64,000 nucleotides of DNA, taken from positions 1,860,001-1,924,000 of the forward strand of contig NZ_CP115300.1 in NCBI RefSeq assembly GCF_027625935.1, read 5' to 3'. A program made the position numbers and the translations under genes. How positions within the stretch are numbered: position 1 is the first letter of the stretch; each line of letters starts with the position of its first letter. The notes under the pieces were generated by a model. It saw only the letters and a program-made list of their open reading frames with translations. It was not told the DNA's origin and searched no databases. Positions 51,916 to 63,000 of the stretch are shown here, piece by piece. The DNA is from Streptomyces camelliae (GTDB lineage Bacteria; Actinomycetota; Actinomycetes; Streptomycetales; Streptomycetaceae).

Positions 51916-53382
51916 TCAGTTGGCGTTTCGAGCGGGGCTGGTCGGTCCGTTCCGAAATGCGAGCAGCCCGAGAACCAGTGCACAGAGAACGAAACCTGTG
52001 GCGACCGTGAATCCCGTCTCAATGCTGTGCACGAGTGCGCGGTGACCCGCACCGGGCGGGGGCACGCGATGGGGATGGGCTCCCGAGCCGCCCCCGCCCG
52101 CCGTGACGAGCAATGCCAGGCCCAGCGAGGCACCCACCCGGAGCATGGCCTGCTGAAGCCCGGAGGCGGCACCGGCCTCGCCGCGGGACACCCCGGCCAG
52201 AATGATGGAGTTGAGCGGCATGATGGTCAGCCCCAGCCCGAGTCCGACCAGGACCAGCGGAACGGCCAGCCCGCTCGCGTAGCCGGTCTGCTCGGTGATG
52301 CGGGAGAACCAGAACGTCCCGGCGCCGAGCACCGCCGCGCCGGCGACCAGCAGCGGCCGGGCACCCAGCCGGGCCAGCAGGCGCGGCGCGGCGACCGCGG
52401 AGACCACCATGAGCACGGCCAGGGGCAGGAAGGCGGAGCCGGCCCGCAGCCCGCTGTAGCCCAGCACCGTCTGCAGGAACTGGGTGAGGAAGAAGAACAG
52501 TCCGGAGACGGTGGCGCCGACCAGCAGGGTGTCCGCATAGGCGGCCGCGCGCTCGCGCCGGGCGAGCAGGCGCAGCGGCACCACCGGCTGCTCGGCCCTC
52601 AACTCGACCACCACGAAGATCGCCAGCAGCAGTACGGCCGCTCCTCCCGACAGCAGCGTGGCCCGGTCGGTCCAACCGTGGCTCTGCGCCTGGATGAAGG
52701 CGTTCACCAACGCCGCCATGCCGGCCGTGGAGGTCAGAGCGCCCGCGAGGTCGAACCGGCCGGGCCGGCGTTCGGACTCCGCGACGAACCTCGGGGTGAC
52801 CAGCAGGACGGCGATGCCGATCGGCACGTTGAGGAAGAGGGTCCAGCGCCAGGAGGCCAGGGAGAGCAGGCCGCCCAGGATCATCCCCACAGCGGTGCCC
52901 GCGCCGGCCACGGTGGAGAACGCGCCGAGCGCGCGGTTGCGCTGCGGGCCCTCCGCGAAGGTGGTGGCCAGCATCGCCAGCGAGGTCGGCTCGGCGAGCG
53001 CGGCGCCGAGCCCCTGGCCCACCAGGGCCGCCAGCAGCACCGGCGCCGTCGGCGCGAGCGCGGCCAGCAGCGAGCAGGCGGTGAAGATCGCGATGCCGGT
53101 CAGGAAGACCGCCCGGCGGCCGAGCAGGTCACCGCACCGGCCGCCGAGCAGGAGCAGGCCGCCGAAGGTCAGCATGTAGGCGTTGACGACCCAGGACAGG
53201 TCGGTCGGCGAGAAGCCGAGGTCCTCCCGGATGCCGGGAAGCGCGATGTTCACCACGGTCGTCGCGACGACGATCATCAGCTGGCAGCTGATGATCACCG
53301 CGAGGGTGACACCGGGATGCCGTACCGGAGTCGCGGTGTCCTCCGTACCGGTGTTCTGGGACAGCAGCGAGGGCTCGCTCAT
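51916..53382 (-). CDS. MFS exporter (DHA2, 14-helix type), second of the cluster
   Basis: 488 residues, ATG 53382 overlapping the ferredoxin stop by 4 nt. TTVVNIALPGIREDLGFSPT (motif D1), GGRCGDLLGRRAVFLTG (motif A) and AGTAVGMILGGLLSLASWRW (motif C region). It is translated together with ferredoxin and P450, so it belongs to the pathway and probably exports an intermediate or the product. Confidence 0.87.
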   Translation of the reverse strand: MSEPSLLSQNTGTEDTATPVRHPGVTLAVIISCQLMIVVATTVVNIALPGIREDLGFSPTDLSWVVNAYMLTFGGLLLLGGRCGDLLGRRAVFLTGIAIFTACSLLAALAPTAPVLLAALVGQGLGAALAEPTSLAMLATTFAEGPQRNRALGAFSTVAGAGTAVGMILGGLLSLASWRWTLFLNVPIGIAVLLVTPRFVAESERRPGRFDLAGALTSTAGMAALVNAFIQAQSHGWTDRATLLSGGAAVLLLAIFVVVELRAEQPVVPLRLLARRERAAAYADTLLVGATVSGLFFFLTQFLQTVLGYSGLRAGSAFLPLAVLMVVSAVAAPRLLARLGARPLLVAGAAVLGAGTFWFSRITEQTGYASGLAVPLVLVGLGLGLTIMPLNSIILAGVSRGEAGAASGLQQAMLRVGASLGLALLVTAGGGGSGAHPHRVPPPGAGHRALVHSIETGFTVATGFVLCALVLGLLAFRNGPTSPARNAN

Positions 53383-53600
53383 CGCTCCACCGCCTCGGAC
53401 AGCAGGGTGATGGCACGTTCGGGGCAGGCCGCGGCACCACGCCCGGCCGGACCGCGCAGCCGCTCGGGCACCTCGAACTCCCCCATGCCGTTGAAACCGG
53501 TGTTCTCGTCGATCTCGTAGACCTCGGGCGCCATGGCGTGGCACAGGGCGTGCCCCTGACAGACCTCGGCGTCGACCCGGATGCCGATCCGCTCGCTCAT
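53379..53600 (-). CDS. [3Fe-4S]-type ferredoxin, P450 partner
   Basis: 73 residues. The cluster residues C14-QG-H17-AL-C20 and C59-P form the CxxHxxC...CP pattern, where a His takes the place of one of the four cysteines, typical of Streptomyces P450 ferredoxins. ATG 53600 overlaps the P450 stop by 4 nt, so it is the electron donor made in step with that enzyme. Confidence 0.9.
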   Translation of the reverse strand: MSERIGIRVDAEVCQGHALCHAMAPEVYEIDENTGFNGMGEFEVPERLRGPAGRGAAACPERAITLLSEAVER

Positions 53601-54838
53601 CGGGCCGCCCCCACGGTGAGGTCCAGGCGGTCCAGACCGCGAATCGGCGAGTAGCGGGAGACCGGCTCGGTGCCGGGGGTGATGTGGTACTCAGGGATCC
53701 TGGCGTGCCACTCCTCCAGCGCGACCTTGACGATCCGGCGGGCGAGATGCATGCCGAGGCAGCGGTGCGGGCCGATCCCGAAGGCGAGGTGGCGCACCGA
53801 CTGCCGGTCGAAGTCGACCTCGTCGGCACTCTCGAAGACCTCGGGGTCGAGTCCCGCCATGCCCCAGGACATCAGGACCCGGTCGCCCGCACGGAGCTTG
53901 ACGTCGTGCAGTTCGACGTCCCGGGTGACCACACGGGCGGTGGAGACCATCGCCTCGTGGCGGATCAGTTCCTCGACCATGGCCGGGAGGCGGTGCGGTT
54001 CCTCGACGACCGTGCGCTGGGTCCCGGGGTGCTCGGCGAGGTGCCGGAAGACCATGCTGAGCAACGAGTTGGAGGTGTCCAGGCTGGCGAACATCGTCAT
54101 CAGGATGATGTTGACGATCTCGTCCTGGGTCAGCGGCCGGCCCTCGTGCTCGGCGCGCAGCAGTGAGCTGATGACATCACGCCGGCCCTCGATGCCCTCG
54201 GCGCGGCGCGCGTCGACGGCGGCGCTGAAGAACTCCCACAGCGGCCGGCCGGCCGCGTGCAGTTCCTCGTCGTTCCTGGCGTTGGGCAGGCCCTCGCGGC
54301 GCAACCAGTTCTTGTGGTCGAGGAGTTCCGGCAGGTGGGAGCGGTCGATGCCGAAGTTGATCAGGAAGGTCTCGGCGGGCAGCCGGACCGCGAAGTCCTC
54401 GACGAACTCGCAGGAGCCGCGGGCGGCGATGGGCTCGACGGCATCCACGGCCGCCTCGCGGATCTGCGGGGTGATGTGGTTGACCACGGCGGGGTTGAAC
54501 AGGGCCGAAAGGGCCTGCCGCCACTTGCGGTGGTCCTCCCCGTCGAGCTGGATCGGGATGAGCTTGTCCTTGTATATCTGGCGGTTGGGTATTCCGATGT
54601 CGGCGCTGGAGAAGAGGTCGGGATTGCGGGCCGCCCACTCGATGTCGGCGTACCGGGTGAGGATCCAGTAGCCGCCGAACTCCTCGGAGCGCAGCACCGG
54701 TCCGTGCTCCCGGAGCTCGTGCCACGCGCCGACCGGGTCGGCCTGGAGCCACGGTTGGTAGGTGCTCCATCTCCGTATCTGCTCCTCAGGGGTGCCCGGT
54801 GCCACCGGGCACCCCTGCTGCGCCGCCGTCTGGTTCAT
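53597..54838 (-). CDS. Cytochrome P450, tailoring enzyme of the cluster
   Basis: 413 residues from ATG 54838 (ribosome site ggaggga). Haem loop FGIGPHRCLG with Cys360; ExxR E290-R293 (VEELIRHE). The I-helix reads FASLDTSNS, with the acid-alcohol pair D254-T255 kept and Ala-Ser in place of Ala-Gly. It probably oxidises the polyketide chain after release. Ferredoxin and MFS follow in an overlapping operon. Confidence 0.88.
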   Translation of the reverse strand: MNQTAAQQGCPVAPGTPEEQIRRWSTYQPWLQADPVGAWHELREHGPVLRSEEFGGYWILTRYADIEWAARNPDLFSSADIGIPNRQIYKDKLIPIQLDGEDHRKWRQALSALFNPAVVNHITPQIREAAVDAVEPIAARGSCEFVEDFAVRLPAETFLINFGIDRSHLPELLDHKNWLRREGLPNARNDEELHAAGRPLWEFFSAAVDARRAEGIEGRRDVISSLLRAEHEGRPLTQDEIVNIILMTMFASLDTSNSLLSMVFRHLAEHPGTQRTVVEEPHRLPAMVEELIRHEAMVSTARVVTRDVELHDVKLRAGDRVLMSWGMAGLDPEVFESADEVDFDRQSVRHLAFGIGPHRCLGMHLARRIVKVALEEWHARIPEYHITPGTEPVSRYSPIRGLDRLDLTVGAAR

Positions 54839-55243
54839 CCGCCAACTCCCTCCGACGTCCGAACCGCGTACGGCGACCGGCCGCACACGGTGAATCTTCA
54901 GCCAGGATGGAGGCGGCTTCTAATGCCGCCCTTAAGGCGGGCCAAACGCCTGCGGCAGGGCACCGACGGCCCCGGCCGTTCGGTGGGCCGGCCCTTGGAC
55001 GGAGGCGGGCCGAGCCGTGCGCAGGGTGGTGAAACGCGCCGTGACCAGCGACGGCTCCGGTACGGACGGTGCGCCGCTGCCGCCGGGAGGCCGCCCCGGA
55101 TCTCGTCCGATGGGCGACCGGGTGCCAGGAGTGAGGCCCTGGAGCGCTGCCGTGGCCGCCCCTGACGGTGCGACAGTTCCCGGCCAACGCTGCCCGGTCC
55201 CCCTTGCGCGGGCGCCCGGTCGGCCCACGGCGACGCCGCCCGG
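54839..55243. other. 405-bp gap between P450 and flavin monooxygenase genes
   Basis: The frames here are unconvincing and no domain is recognised. The part next to the P450 gene is less GC-rich, includes cttaag at 54931, and probably holds the promoter of the P450-ferredoxin-MFS operon. The part next to 55244 may contain the end of the PKS-monooxygenase transcript. Confidence 0.5.
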
Positions 55244-56743
55244 TCAGACCCTGCGGGCGGTCCGCGGCTTCCGGGCCGGTCCGAACCAGGTCGTCACCGC
55301 GGCCCGCAGCCCCTCCCGGTCTCCCTCACCCGTGTCGACCCAGGCGATGTGGCCGTCCGGCCGGACCAGCAGCCATCGGGCGTCCAGGTCCTCGGCCTCG
55401 TCCGCGCGGACCACGTCCAGCCGGTCCGCCCAGCCGGTGAGGTCGGGGGCCTCGTCCACGCCGAGGGACAGCAACAGCCCGCGGCCGCCCGCCAGGAGCC
55501 CCGCCGCCTCCACCTCGCCGCCCGCGGTGCGCAGGGTCACGTCGGGCAGCGTGGCGCCGAGCAGCGAGGAGGCCTTGGCCGGGAGGCCGGGGTAGGCGAT
55601 CGGGTAGCGGACCCGGGTGACGGCCTGGACGAGGTGCCGGTTGACCTCAGGGAACTCGATCAGCTCGGCGAACAGCTCGCGCAGTGGCTCCGCCCGCTCC
55701 GGCGGGTGCTGGAGCGGTACCTGGGCGAGCGCGCGCATGCACGCCCGGCGGCCGACAGGGTGCCGCTCGTCGTGATACGTGTCCAGCAGGCCGGGCGGCG
55801 CCCAGCCGTGGATCGTCGCGGCGAGCTTCCACCCCAGGTTCACGCTGTCGTGCAGGGCCGTGTTCAGACCGTTCCCGGAGGACGGGGGATGTGGATGGGC
55901 GGCGTCTCCGGCGAGCAGCAGCCGTCCCTTGCGGTAGGAGGTGGCCAGCCGGGTGGGGCTGCCGTACCGGGTCATCCAGCGCGGCTCGGCGAAGTCGGCG
56001 TCGGCGCCGGTGATCCGGCGGATCGCGGCGCGCATCTCCTCGGCGGTCACCGGAACGTCGGCGGCCGGCGGTTCGCGGTCGAACTCGACGGTCATCAGCC
56101 GCACTTCGGACGGATCGCGGGGGTTCATGGGCAGCACGCCGAACTGGCCGTCGGGATGGACGCCGGCCCGGAAGTGCTCCTGGGCGTCGCCGGACACCGC
56201 CACGTCGGCGATCACTCCGTAGTACGACGGCGCAAGGGTCCGGAAGGCGAAACCGCCCAGCTCCGCCACGGTGCTGTGCGGGCCGTCGCACCCCACCAGA
56301 TAGGCGCAGCGCAGCACCTGCTCCCCCGCGGCGGAACGCACCCGGACCGCGACTCCGTCGGCATCCTGACGCAGCCCGGTGAGCCGGTGACCGGGCAGGA
56401 CGCGCACGCCCAGCTCCACCGCGCGCTGCTCCAGGAGCTCCTCGGTACGCCACTGCGGAACGATCAGGTCGTAGTCGGTCTCGCCGAGTTCGGACAGATC
56501 CAGCCACAGGAAGGCAAAGTGGGTGCGCGGCCAGACGGGTGTGGTGGCGTCGCGGAAACGGTCCGCCAGGCCGCGTCTGCGCAGCGCGTCGACCGAGCGG
56601 GCGTGCAGCAGCATCCCGCCGGACGACCGCTCGCGCACCGGCCGGCCCTCCAGCACCACGGCGGGCACCCCGGCCAGCTGGAGTTCACAGGCCAGCATCA
56701 GGCCGGCGGGTCCCCCGCCGGCGATCACCACGGAGTCGTTCAC
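55244..56743 (-). CDS. Class A FAD-dependent monooxygenase (aromatic hydroxylase/Rox-like)
   Basis: 499 residues from GTG 56743, overlapping the PKS stop (GTGA). FAD dinucleotide motif [17 protein letters not shown] (G9, G11, G14), DG motif [14 protein letters not shown], and GD motif [20 protein letters not shown] thioredoxin-like C-terminal domain (~385-499) ends the protein. This is the PHBH/rifampicin-monooxygenase group, which uses NAD(P)H and O2 for hydroxylation, epoxidation or ring opening. Being co-translated with the last PKS module makes it a tailoring enzyme of the pathway; the exact step is not deducible. Confidence 0.87.
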   Translation of the reverse strand: MNDSVVIAGGGPAGLMLACELQLAGVPAVVLEGRPVRERSSGGMLLHARSVDALRRRGLADRFRDATTPVWPRTHFAFLWLDLSELGETDYDLIVPQWRTEELLEQRAVELGVRVLPGHRLTGLRQDADGVAVRVRSAAGEQVLRCAYLVGCDGPHSTVAELGGFAFRTLAPSYYGVIADVAVSGDAQEHFRAGVHPDGQFGVLPMNPRDPSEVRLMTVEFDREPPAADVPVTAEEMRAAIRRITGADADFAEPRWMTRYGSPTRLATSYRKGRLLLAGDAAHPHPPSSGNGLNTALHDSVNLGWKLAATIHGWAPPGLLDTYHDERHPVGRRACMRALAQVPLQHPPERAEPLRELFAELIEFPEVNRHLVQAVTRVRYPIAYPGLPAKASSLLGATLPDVTLRTAGGEVEAAGLLAGGRGLLLSLGVDEAPDLTGWADRLDVVRADEAEDLDARWLLVRPDGHIAWVDTGEGDREGLRAAVTTWFGPARKPRTARRV

Positions 56744-59700
56744 GCCGTCGCCTCCGGGGTGGGTTCGCCCACCGCTTCCCTCTCGCCCAGTTCCTCGTCC
56801 AGATAGGCCGCCACCGCGCGCGGGGTGGGCAGGTCGTAGATGACACCGGGCGGCAGTGGCAGCCCGGTCACGGTGCACAGCCGGTTGCGCAGCTCCACGG
56901 CGGTCAGTGAGGAGAACCCGACGTCGAGGAAGTCCGCCTCCGGGTCGAGATCGTCGGGACCGGGCAGCGCGAGCACCTCGGCCGCCGTGGTGCGGACCAG
57001 GGTCAGCAACAGGCCTTCCCGGCCGGCACGGTCGTGCCCCGCGAGCCACTCGGCCAGCGCGTCGGGACTCTGCGGCAGACCGTCCGCGCCGGCTTCCCGG
57101 GCACCCCCCGCCGACGGTGGGCCATCGAGTACGGCGACCGCCCTCAGCGCGTCCTCGCGCCACCGCCGTGCGGCGGTCAACAGTCCTTCGGCGGCAGCGA
57201 CTTGTCCGGGGGTGAGACCGAGTGTGTCGACGAGCGCCTCGGTGTCGCCGTTCCCCACGGCCGTCCAGAACCAGCCGTCCAGCCGCTCGCCCGGCTCGGC
57301 AGCCGTGTCCCGCAACCAGTACCGGCGCCGTTGGAAGGCGTACGTCGGCAGCTCGACGGTGCCGGCCGGCGGGACCAGCGCGGACCGGTCCACCGCGACT
57401 CCGTGCAGGTGGAGCCGGCACAGGGCGGCGAGCAGGCTCTGCGCCTCGGACCGGTCGCGCCGCACGGCGGGAGCGGTGAGCGCGTCGGCGGACAGGGCGT
57501 CGGCCGACAGGCATTCGGCGGCGAGCGGGGCGAGGACCGCGTCGGGCCCGAGCTCCAGGAAGGCGGTCACTCCGCGGGCCTCGGCGCCGCGGACGCAGTC
57601 GGCGAAGCGGACGGTCTCGCGGATGTGCCGGGTCCAGTAGTCCGGGGACGTCAGCTGCTCGGCGGTGGCCTCCTCACCGGTCAGGTCGGACATGACCGGC
57701 AGAACCGGCGGCCGGAACTCGACAGTGGCGGCCACCCCGCGGAACTTGTCGAGGGCCGGGTCCATATGCGCCGAGTGGAAGGCATGGCTGACCGACAGCC
57801 GGCGAACCCTGGCGCCGCGTTCCCGCCAGTGCTCGGCCGTCGCGGCCACGGCCACGGCGTCGCCCGAGACGACGGTGGAGCCGGGCGAGTTGACCGCGGC
57901 GATCGCCACCGCATCCCCCTCCGGCAGCGAGGCGGCCACCTCTTCGGCGCGAGCCCGGACGGCGACCATGGCTCCGCCCGACGTGGCAGCCTCCATCAGC
58001 TGCCCGCGCGCCGCCACCAGCGCGCACGCGTCCCCGGCCGACAGCACGCCGGCGACGTGCGCCGCCGCCAGCTCCCCGACCGAGTGCCCGATCAGCACAT
58101 CCGGACGTACACCGTAGGACTCGACGAGCCGGAACAGTGCCACCTCGTACGCGAAGAGCGCGGGCTGGGTGAAGGCCGTGCGGTCCAGCGTCTCGGCCGG
58201 GCCGTCGAACATCACCTCCCGCAGCGACCGTCCCAGCAACGGGTCCAGATGCCCGCACAACTCGTCCAGGGCAGCGGCGAACACCGGGAAACCCTCGTAC
58301 AACTCCAGGCCCATTCCCACATGTTGGGCGCCCTGACCGGTGAAGAGGAACGCCGTACGGCTCTTGGTGACGGCCTTCCCGCGCACCACGCCCGGCACCT
58401 CGCGGCCCTCGGCCAGGGCCGTGAGTCCGGTGAGCAGTGCATCGCGGTCGGGACCCAGGACGGCGGCGCGGTGTTTGAACGCCGTACGAGCCGTGGACAG
58501 TGTGTACGCCACATCACCCATGCCGATCCCGGGTCGCGCCGCCAGGTGCGCGCGCAGCCGGTTCGCCTGGTCGCGCAGCGCCTGAGGCGACCGCGCCGAC
58601 AGCAGGAGTGGCGCCGCCGTCTCCACGGCGGTGGGCCGGTCCTCCTCGGGGACCTGCTCCAGGATCAGGTGGGCGTTGGTGCCGCTGATCCCGAAGGACG
58701 AAACCGCCGCCCGGCGTGGACCGGAGGACTGCCACCGCTGGGCCTCTGTCAGCAGCCGGACCGTGCCCGCAGACCAGTCCACGTGCGGGGAGGGCTCATC
58801 CACATGCAGCGTCCGCGGTATCTCGCCGTGGCGGATGGCCTCCACCATCTTGATCACACCACCGACACCGGCCGCCGCCTGCGTATGCCCGATGTTCGAC
58901 TTCAACGAACCCAGCCACAACGGCCGGTCCCCGGACCGCTCCCGGCCGTACGTGGCGATGAGCGCCTCGGCCTCGATCGGGTCGCCCAGCGCCGTACCGG
59001 TACCGTGCGCCTCGACCACGTCCACCTCGGCCGCCGACACACCCGCGTCCGCCAACGCCTGCCGGATCACCCGCTGCTGGGCCGGACCGTTCGGCGCCGT
59101 CAACCCGTTCGACGCACCGTCCTGATTGACCGCACTCCCCCGGATCACCGCCAGCACCCGGTGACCATTGCGCCGCGCATCCGACAGCTTCTCAAGGAGC
59201 AGCATGCCCGCGCCCTCGGCGAAGCCCGTACCGTCCGCACCCGCCGCGAACGCCCGGCAGCGGCCGTCCGGTGAGAGCCCGCGCTGGCGGCTGAACTCCA
59301 CGAAGACGCCCGGCGTGGCCATCACCGTCACCCCACCGGACAGGGCGAGGGTGCACTCGCCGCGCCGCAGTGCCTGCACTGCCAGGTGGATCGCCACGAG
59401 GGAGGAGGAGCACGCCGTGTCCACCGTCACCGCCGGGCCCTCCAGACCGAGGGTGTAGGCGACACGGCCCGAGGCGACGCTGCCCGCGCTGCCGCTGCCG
59501 ATGAAGCCCTCCAGATCGCTCGGTACCTGCCGCAGCCGGGAGCCGTAGTCGCCGTACATCGCGCCGACGTACACACCGACGCGTTCGCCGCGGAGCGTGC
59601 CGGGGACGATGCCCGCGCGTTCCACCGCCTCCCAGGAGGTCTCCAGCAGCAGCCGTTGCTGCGGGTCGACGGCGAGTGCCTCGCGCGGGGACATGCCGAA

Positions 59701-60024
59701 GAACTCGGCGTCGAACTCGGCCGCGTCGTACAGGAATCCGCCCTGACGGGTGGTGGCGCGGCCCGGCCGCTTGGGGTCCGGGTCGTACAGGTCCGGGTCC
59801 CAGTCCCGGTCGGTGGGCAGGTCACCGATGGCGTCGGTACCGGAGTCCACCAGGTGCCACAGGTCCTCCGGGGCACGGACGTCGCCGGGGAAGCGGCACG
59901 CCATCCCGACCACGGCGACCGGCTCCAGCCGTTCGGCCTCCACCTCCTGGAGGCGTTCGCGGGTCCGCTGGAGATCGGCCGTGACCCACTTGAGGTAGTC
60001 GACGAGCTTCTCTTCGTTTGTCAT
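56740..60024 (-). CDS. Modular type I PKS: single module KS-AT(malonyl)-ACP
   Basis: 1094 residues. A class 1 N-terminal docking helix ([20 protein letters not shown]) shows it accepts its chain from another PKS. KS ~33-455: Cys205 in DTACSSS, His340 in EAHGTGT, His380 in NIGHTQA. AT ~555-850: Ser648 in GHSVGE and HAFH at 747-750, the malonyl-CoA signature. ACP ~1000-1075: attachment Ser1039 in [13 protein letters not shown], with S in place of the usual D before the Ser. There is no KR, DH or ER, so it leaves a beta-keto group. No thioesterase and no C-terminal docking helix are present, consistent with hand-over to the NRPS module. Confidence 0.92.
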   Translation of the reverse strand: MTNEEKLVDYLKWVTADLQRTRERLQEVEAERLEPVAVVGMACRFPGDVRAPEDLWHLVDSGTDAIGDLPTDRDWDPDLYDPDPKRPGRATTRQGGFLYDAAEFDAEFFGMSPREALAVDPQQRLLLETSWEAVERAGIVPGTLRGERVGVYVGAMYGDYGSRLRQVPSDLEGFIGSGSAGSVASGRVAYTLGLEGPAVTVDTACSSSLVAIHLAVQALRRGECTLALSGGVTVMATPGVFVEFSRQRGLSPDGRCRAFAAGADGTGFAEGAGMLLLEKLSDARRNGHRVLAVIRGSAVNQDGASNGLTAPNGPAQQRVIRQALADAGVSAAEVDVVEAHGTGTALGDPIEAEALIATYGRERSGDRPLWLGSLKSNIGHTQAAAGVGGVIKMVEAIRHGEIPRTLHVDEPSPHVDWSAGTVRLLTEAQRWQSSGPRRAAVSSFGISGTNAHLILEQVPEEDRPTAVETAAPLLLSARSPQALRDQANRLRAHLAARPGIGMGDVAYTLSTARTAFKHRAAVLGPDRDALLTGLTALAEGREVPGVVRGKAVTKSRTAFLFTGQGAQHVGMGLELYEGFPVFAAALDELCGHLDPLLGRSLREVMFDGPAETLDRTAFTQPALFAYEVALFRLVESYGVRPDVLIGHSVGELAAAHVAGVLSAGDACALVAARGQLMEAATSGGAMVAVRARAEEVAASLPEGDAVAIAAVNSPGSTVVSGDAVAVAATAEHWRERGARVRRLSVSHAFHSAHMDPALDKFRGVAATVEFRPPVLPVMSDLTGEEATAEQLTSPDYWTRHIRETVRFADCVRGAEARGVTAFLELGPDAVLAPLAAECLSADALSADALTAPAVRRDRSEAQSLLAALCRLHLHGVAVDRSALVPPAGTVELPTYAFQRRRYWLRDTAAEPGERLDGWFWTAVGNGDTEALVDTLGLTPGQVAAAEGLLTAARRWREDALRAVAVLDGPPSAGGAREAGADGLPQSPDALAEWLAGHDRAGREGLLLTLVRTTAAEVLALPGPDDLDPEADFLDVGFSSLTAVELRNRLCTVTGLPLPPGVIYDLPTPRAVAAYLDEELGEREAVGEPTPEATA

Positions 60025-60082
60025 GCAGGTTCAGCCTCTTCTCAGCCTCGTCGGGGGACGGTCCCAGCCGCGCCGGAGCCTG

Positions 60083-63000
60083 TCAGTCGGTGCGTCGGCC
60101 GAGTTCCTTGTCGATGAAGGCGAAGATCTCGTCGGGGGACGCCTCCCTGAGCCTCTCGGCCGGCTCGGTGGCCGCGGGGCGGCGCCAACGGGCGAGAACG
60201 GCCTCCAGCCGGGCGGTGACCAGGCCCCTGGTCTCCTCGTCCATCGCCTCGTCGGGCAGCGCCTCCTCCAATTCGGTCAGCCGGACCAGCAGGCGGTCCG
60301 CCGTGGTGGCGGCGGGCGGGAACAGTTCGGTGGCCAGGTGGGCGGCGAGCGCCGCCGGGGTGGGGTGGTCGAAGACGAGGGTCGCGGGCAGCCGCTGCCC
60401 GGTGGCCGCGTTCAGCCGGTTGCGCAGCTGGACGGCGGTGAGCGAGTCGAATCCGATCTCCTTGAACGCCTGGAGCGGATCCACCGAGTCCGGTGAGGTG
60501 TGGCCGAGGACCGCGGCCACGCAGGCCCGGACCAGGTCGAGGAGGGCTTCGTCGCGCTGCTCCGCCGGGAGGGTCAGGATCCGGTCGGCCGCCGGGATCT
60601 CCGCCTCGGTGCTCGCGGCCTCGCGGTCGGGGGCGGGGACCAGGTCGCGGAGCACGGCGGGCAGGATGCCCTGGGCCGACGCCCGTCGCAGCGCCGCCAT
60701 GTCCAGCCGGACGGGAACGAGCGCGGGATGTCCGGAGCTGAGCGCGGCGTCGAACAGGGCACGCCCGTCGTCGCCGGTGAGCGGTACGACGCCGCCGCGC
60801 CGCAGCCGTTCGAGGTGGGCGCCGTCGAGGTTGCCGGTCATGCCGCTGGACTCGGCCCACAGTCCCCAGGCCAGCGACAGGCCCGGCCGGCCTGTGGCCC
60901 GGCGGTGCCGGGCGAGGGCGTCGAGGTAGGCGTTGGCGGCGGCGTAGTTGGCCTGGCCGGGGCTGCCGAGGATGCCGGCGACGGAGGAGAACAGCACGAA
61001 CGCGCCCAGATCCATGTCCCGGGTCGCCTCGTGCAGATGCCAGGCCGCGTCGGCCTTGGCCCGCAGGACGGTGTCGAGGTGGCTCGGTGTGAGCGAGGCG
61101 ACGACGCCGTCGTCGAGCACGCCCGCGGTGTGCACGACGGCGGTCAGCGGGTGCTCGGCGGGGATGCCCGTGAGCAGGTCCGCCAGTGCCGTCCGGTCCG
61201 CCACGTCACAGGCGGCGACCGTCACCTCGGCGCCCGACTCCCTCAGCTCGGCGACGAGTTCGGGGACTCCCGGGGCGCCCGTGCCTCGCCGGCCGGCGAG
61301 CAGCAGGTGCCGTACGCCGTGTGCAGCGACCAGGTGGCGGGCGAAGAGGGCACCGAGGGTGCCGGTGCCGCCAGTGATCAGGACGGTGCCCGCCGGGTCG
61401 ATGCCCGTGAGCGCGGTGGGGTCCGACGGATCGGCGGATGCCGCCGGACCGCTGCTCGGCGCCGGGTCCCCGGCGGGCGGGGCCGGGGTGAGCCGGGGGG
61501 CAAGGATCCGCCCGTCGTGCAGGGCGAGTTGGGGTTCGCCGGCAGCCAGCCGGGACAGCACCGGGTGCGCCGCGGAGAGCCGGTCGGCATCCTCGTCCAG
61601 GTCGAGGAGGGCCAGCCGGTCGGGGTGTTCGGACTGGGCGGAGCGGACGAGCCCCCACACGGCGGCGTCCGCAAGGCCGGTGAGCCGGGTCTCCTCGTCG
61701 GCGCCGACCGCGTTCCGGGTGCACACGACCAGCCGGGAGCCGTCGAAGCGCTCGTCCTCCAGCCAGGTCTGGACGAGTTCCAGGACGCGGTGGAGCGCGG
61801 CCCGGACCGCCTCAGGACTGCCGTCGTCCGGGGCTGACGTGGAGCGCACCAGCACGAGTTCGGGCACCCGCTCGGCGTCGGCCAAGGCGGCGAGGGCCAG
61901 CAGTTCCGGGTCCACGGCCGGGTTCCCGGTGGGAGTGTGGGCCTCGTCGTCCACGGCCTCCAGCAGGACGCAGGAGGGTGCGGGCGAGGCCGGTACGGGC
62001 GGCAGTTCGGCCCACTCCACCTGGTGCAGCGGCAGCGGGACGGCGCTGCGGAGGGCGGCCAGCTGCCGGGCACTGATCGGGCGGACCGTCAGTTCGTCCA
62101 CGGTGCCGACCGGGGTGCCGTCCGGGGTGCTCAGGGCCAGCGACACAGAGTCCGGGCCGACCGGGGTCACCTCGACGCGCAGCGCGGTGGCACCGGCCGC
62201 GTGCAGCCGGACGCCGCTCCAGGAGAAGGGCAGCCGGATCCCGTCGTCGGCCGGCTCGGTGGCCGCTTCGAGGGCCAGCACGTGCAAGGCCGCGTCGAGC
62301 AACGCGGGGTGCAGCGTGAAGCCGTCGCCGCCGGCGAGCCGCACCTCGGCGAACCTGGTCCCGTCCCGTCGCCACGCGGCACGCAGTCCCTGGAAGGCCG
62401 GGCCGTAGCCGTAGCCGCGCTCGGCCAGCAGCGGGTAGAACGCGTCGACGTCGGCCGGAACCGCGTCCTGTGGCGGCCAGGGGGTGCCGGCGGGCGCCGG
62501 CGGCTGGGTGAGCGCCGTCGCGGGCCGTACGCTGCCGGAGGCGTGCCGCGTCCAGTCCGTTTCGTTCGCGGTGGCGGCGGCCGCCGGACGGGAGTGCACG
62601 GTGACCGGGCGGCGGCCCTCGGCGTCGGCGGGGCCCACCAGCACCTGCAACTGCGTCTCTCCGGCGGCGGGCAGGGCGAGCGGCGCCTCCAGGGTGAGGT
62701 CTTCCACCTCGGCGCAGTCGGTCTGCCGGCCGGCGTGCAGGGCGAGTTCGAGGAACGCGGTGCCGGGCAGCAGGACCACTCCGTCCACGGCGTGGTCGGC
62801 CAGCCACGGGTGGGCGGCGAGCGAGAGCGTCCCGGTGAACAGGACACCGGACTCGCCCGCCAGGGCGACGGCGGTGTCGAGCAGCGGATGCCCGTGGTCT
62901 CCCGGGCCGGCGGCAAAGGCGGCGCCGGGCCGCACGACCGGGTCGAGCCAGTACCGCTCCCGCTGGAAGGGGTAGGTCGGCAGCGGGACCGCCTCGGCGG

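Noticed and set aside
54786..55187. A 133-codon minus-strand frame in the P450/monooxygenase gap
   Set aside because: It overlaps the P450 N-terminus in another frame, is Arg/Ala/Gly-rich, and has no convincing ribosome site.
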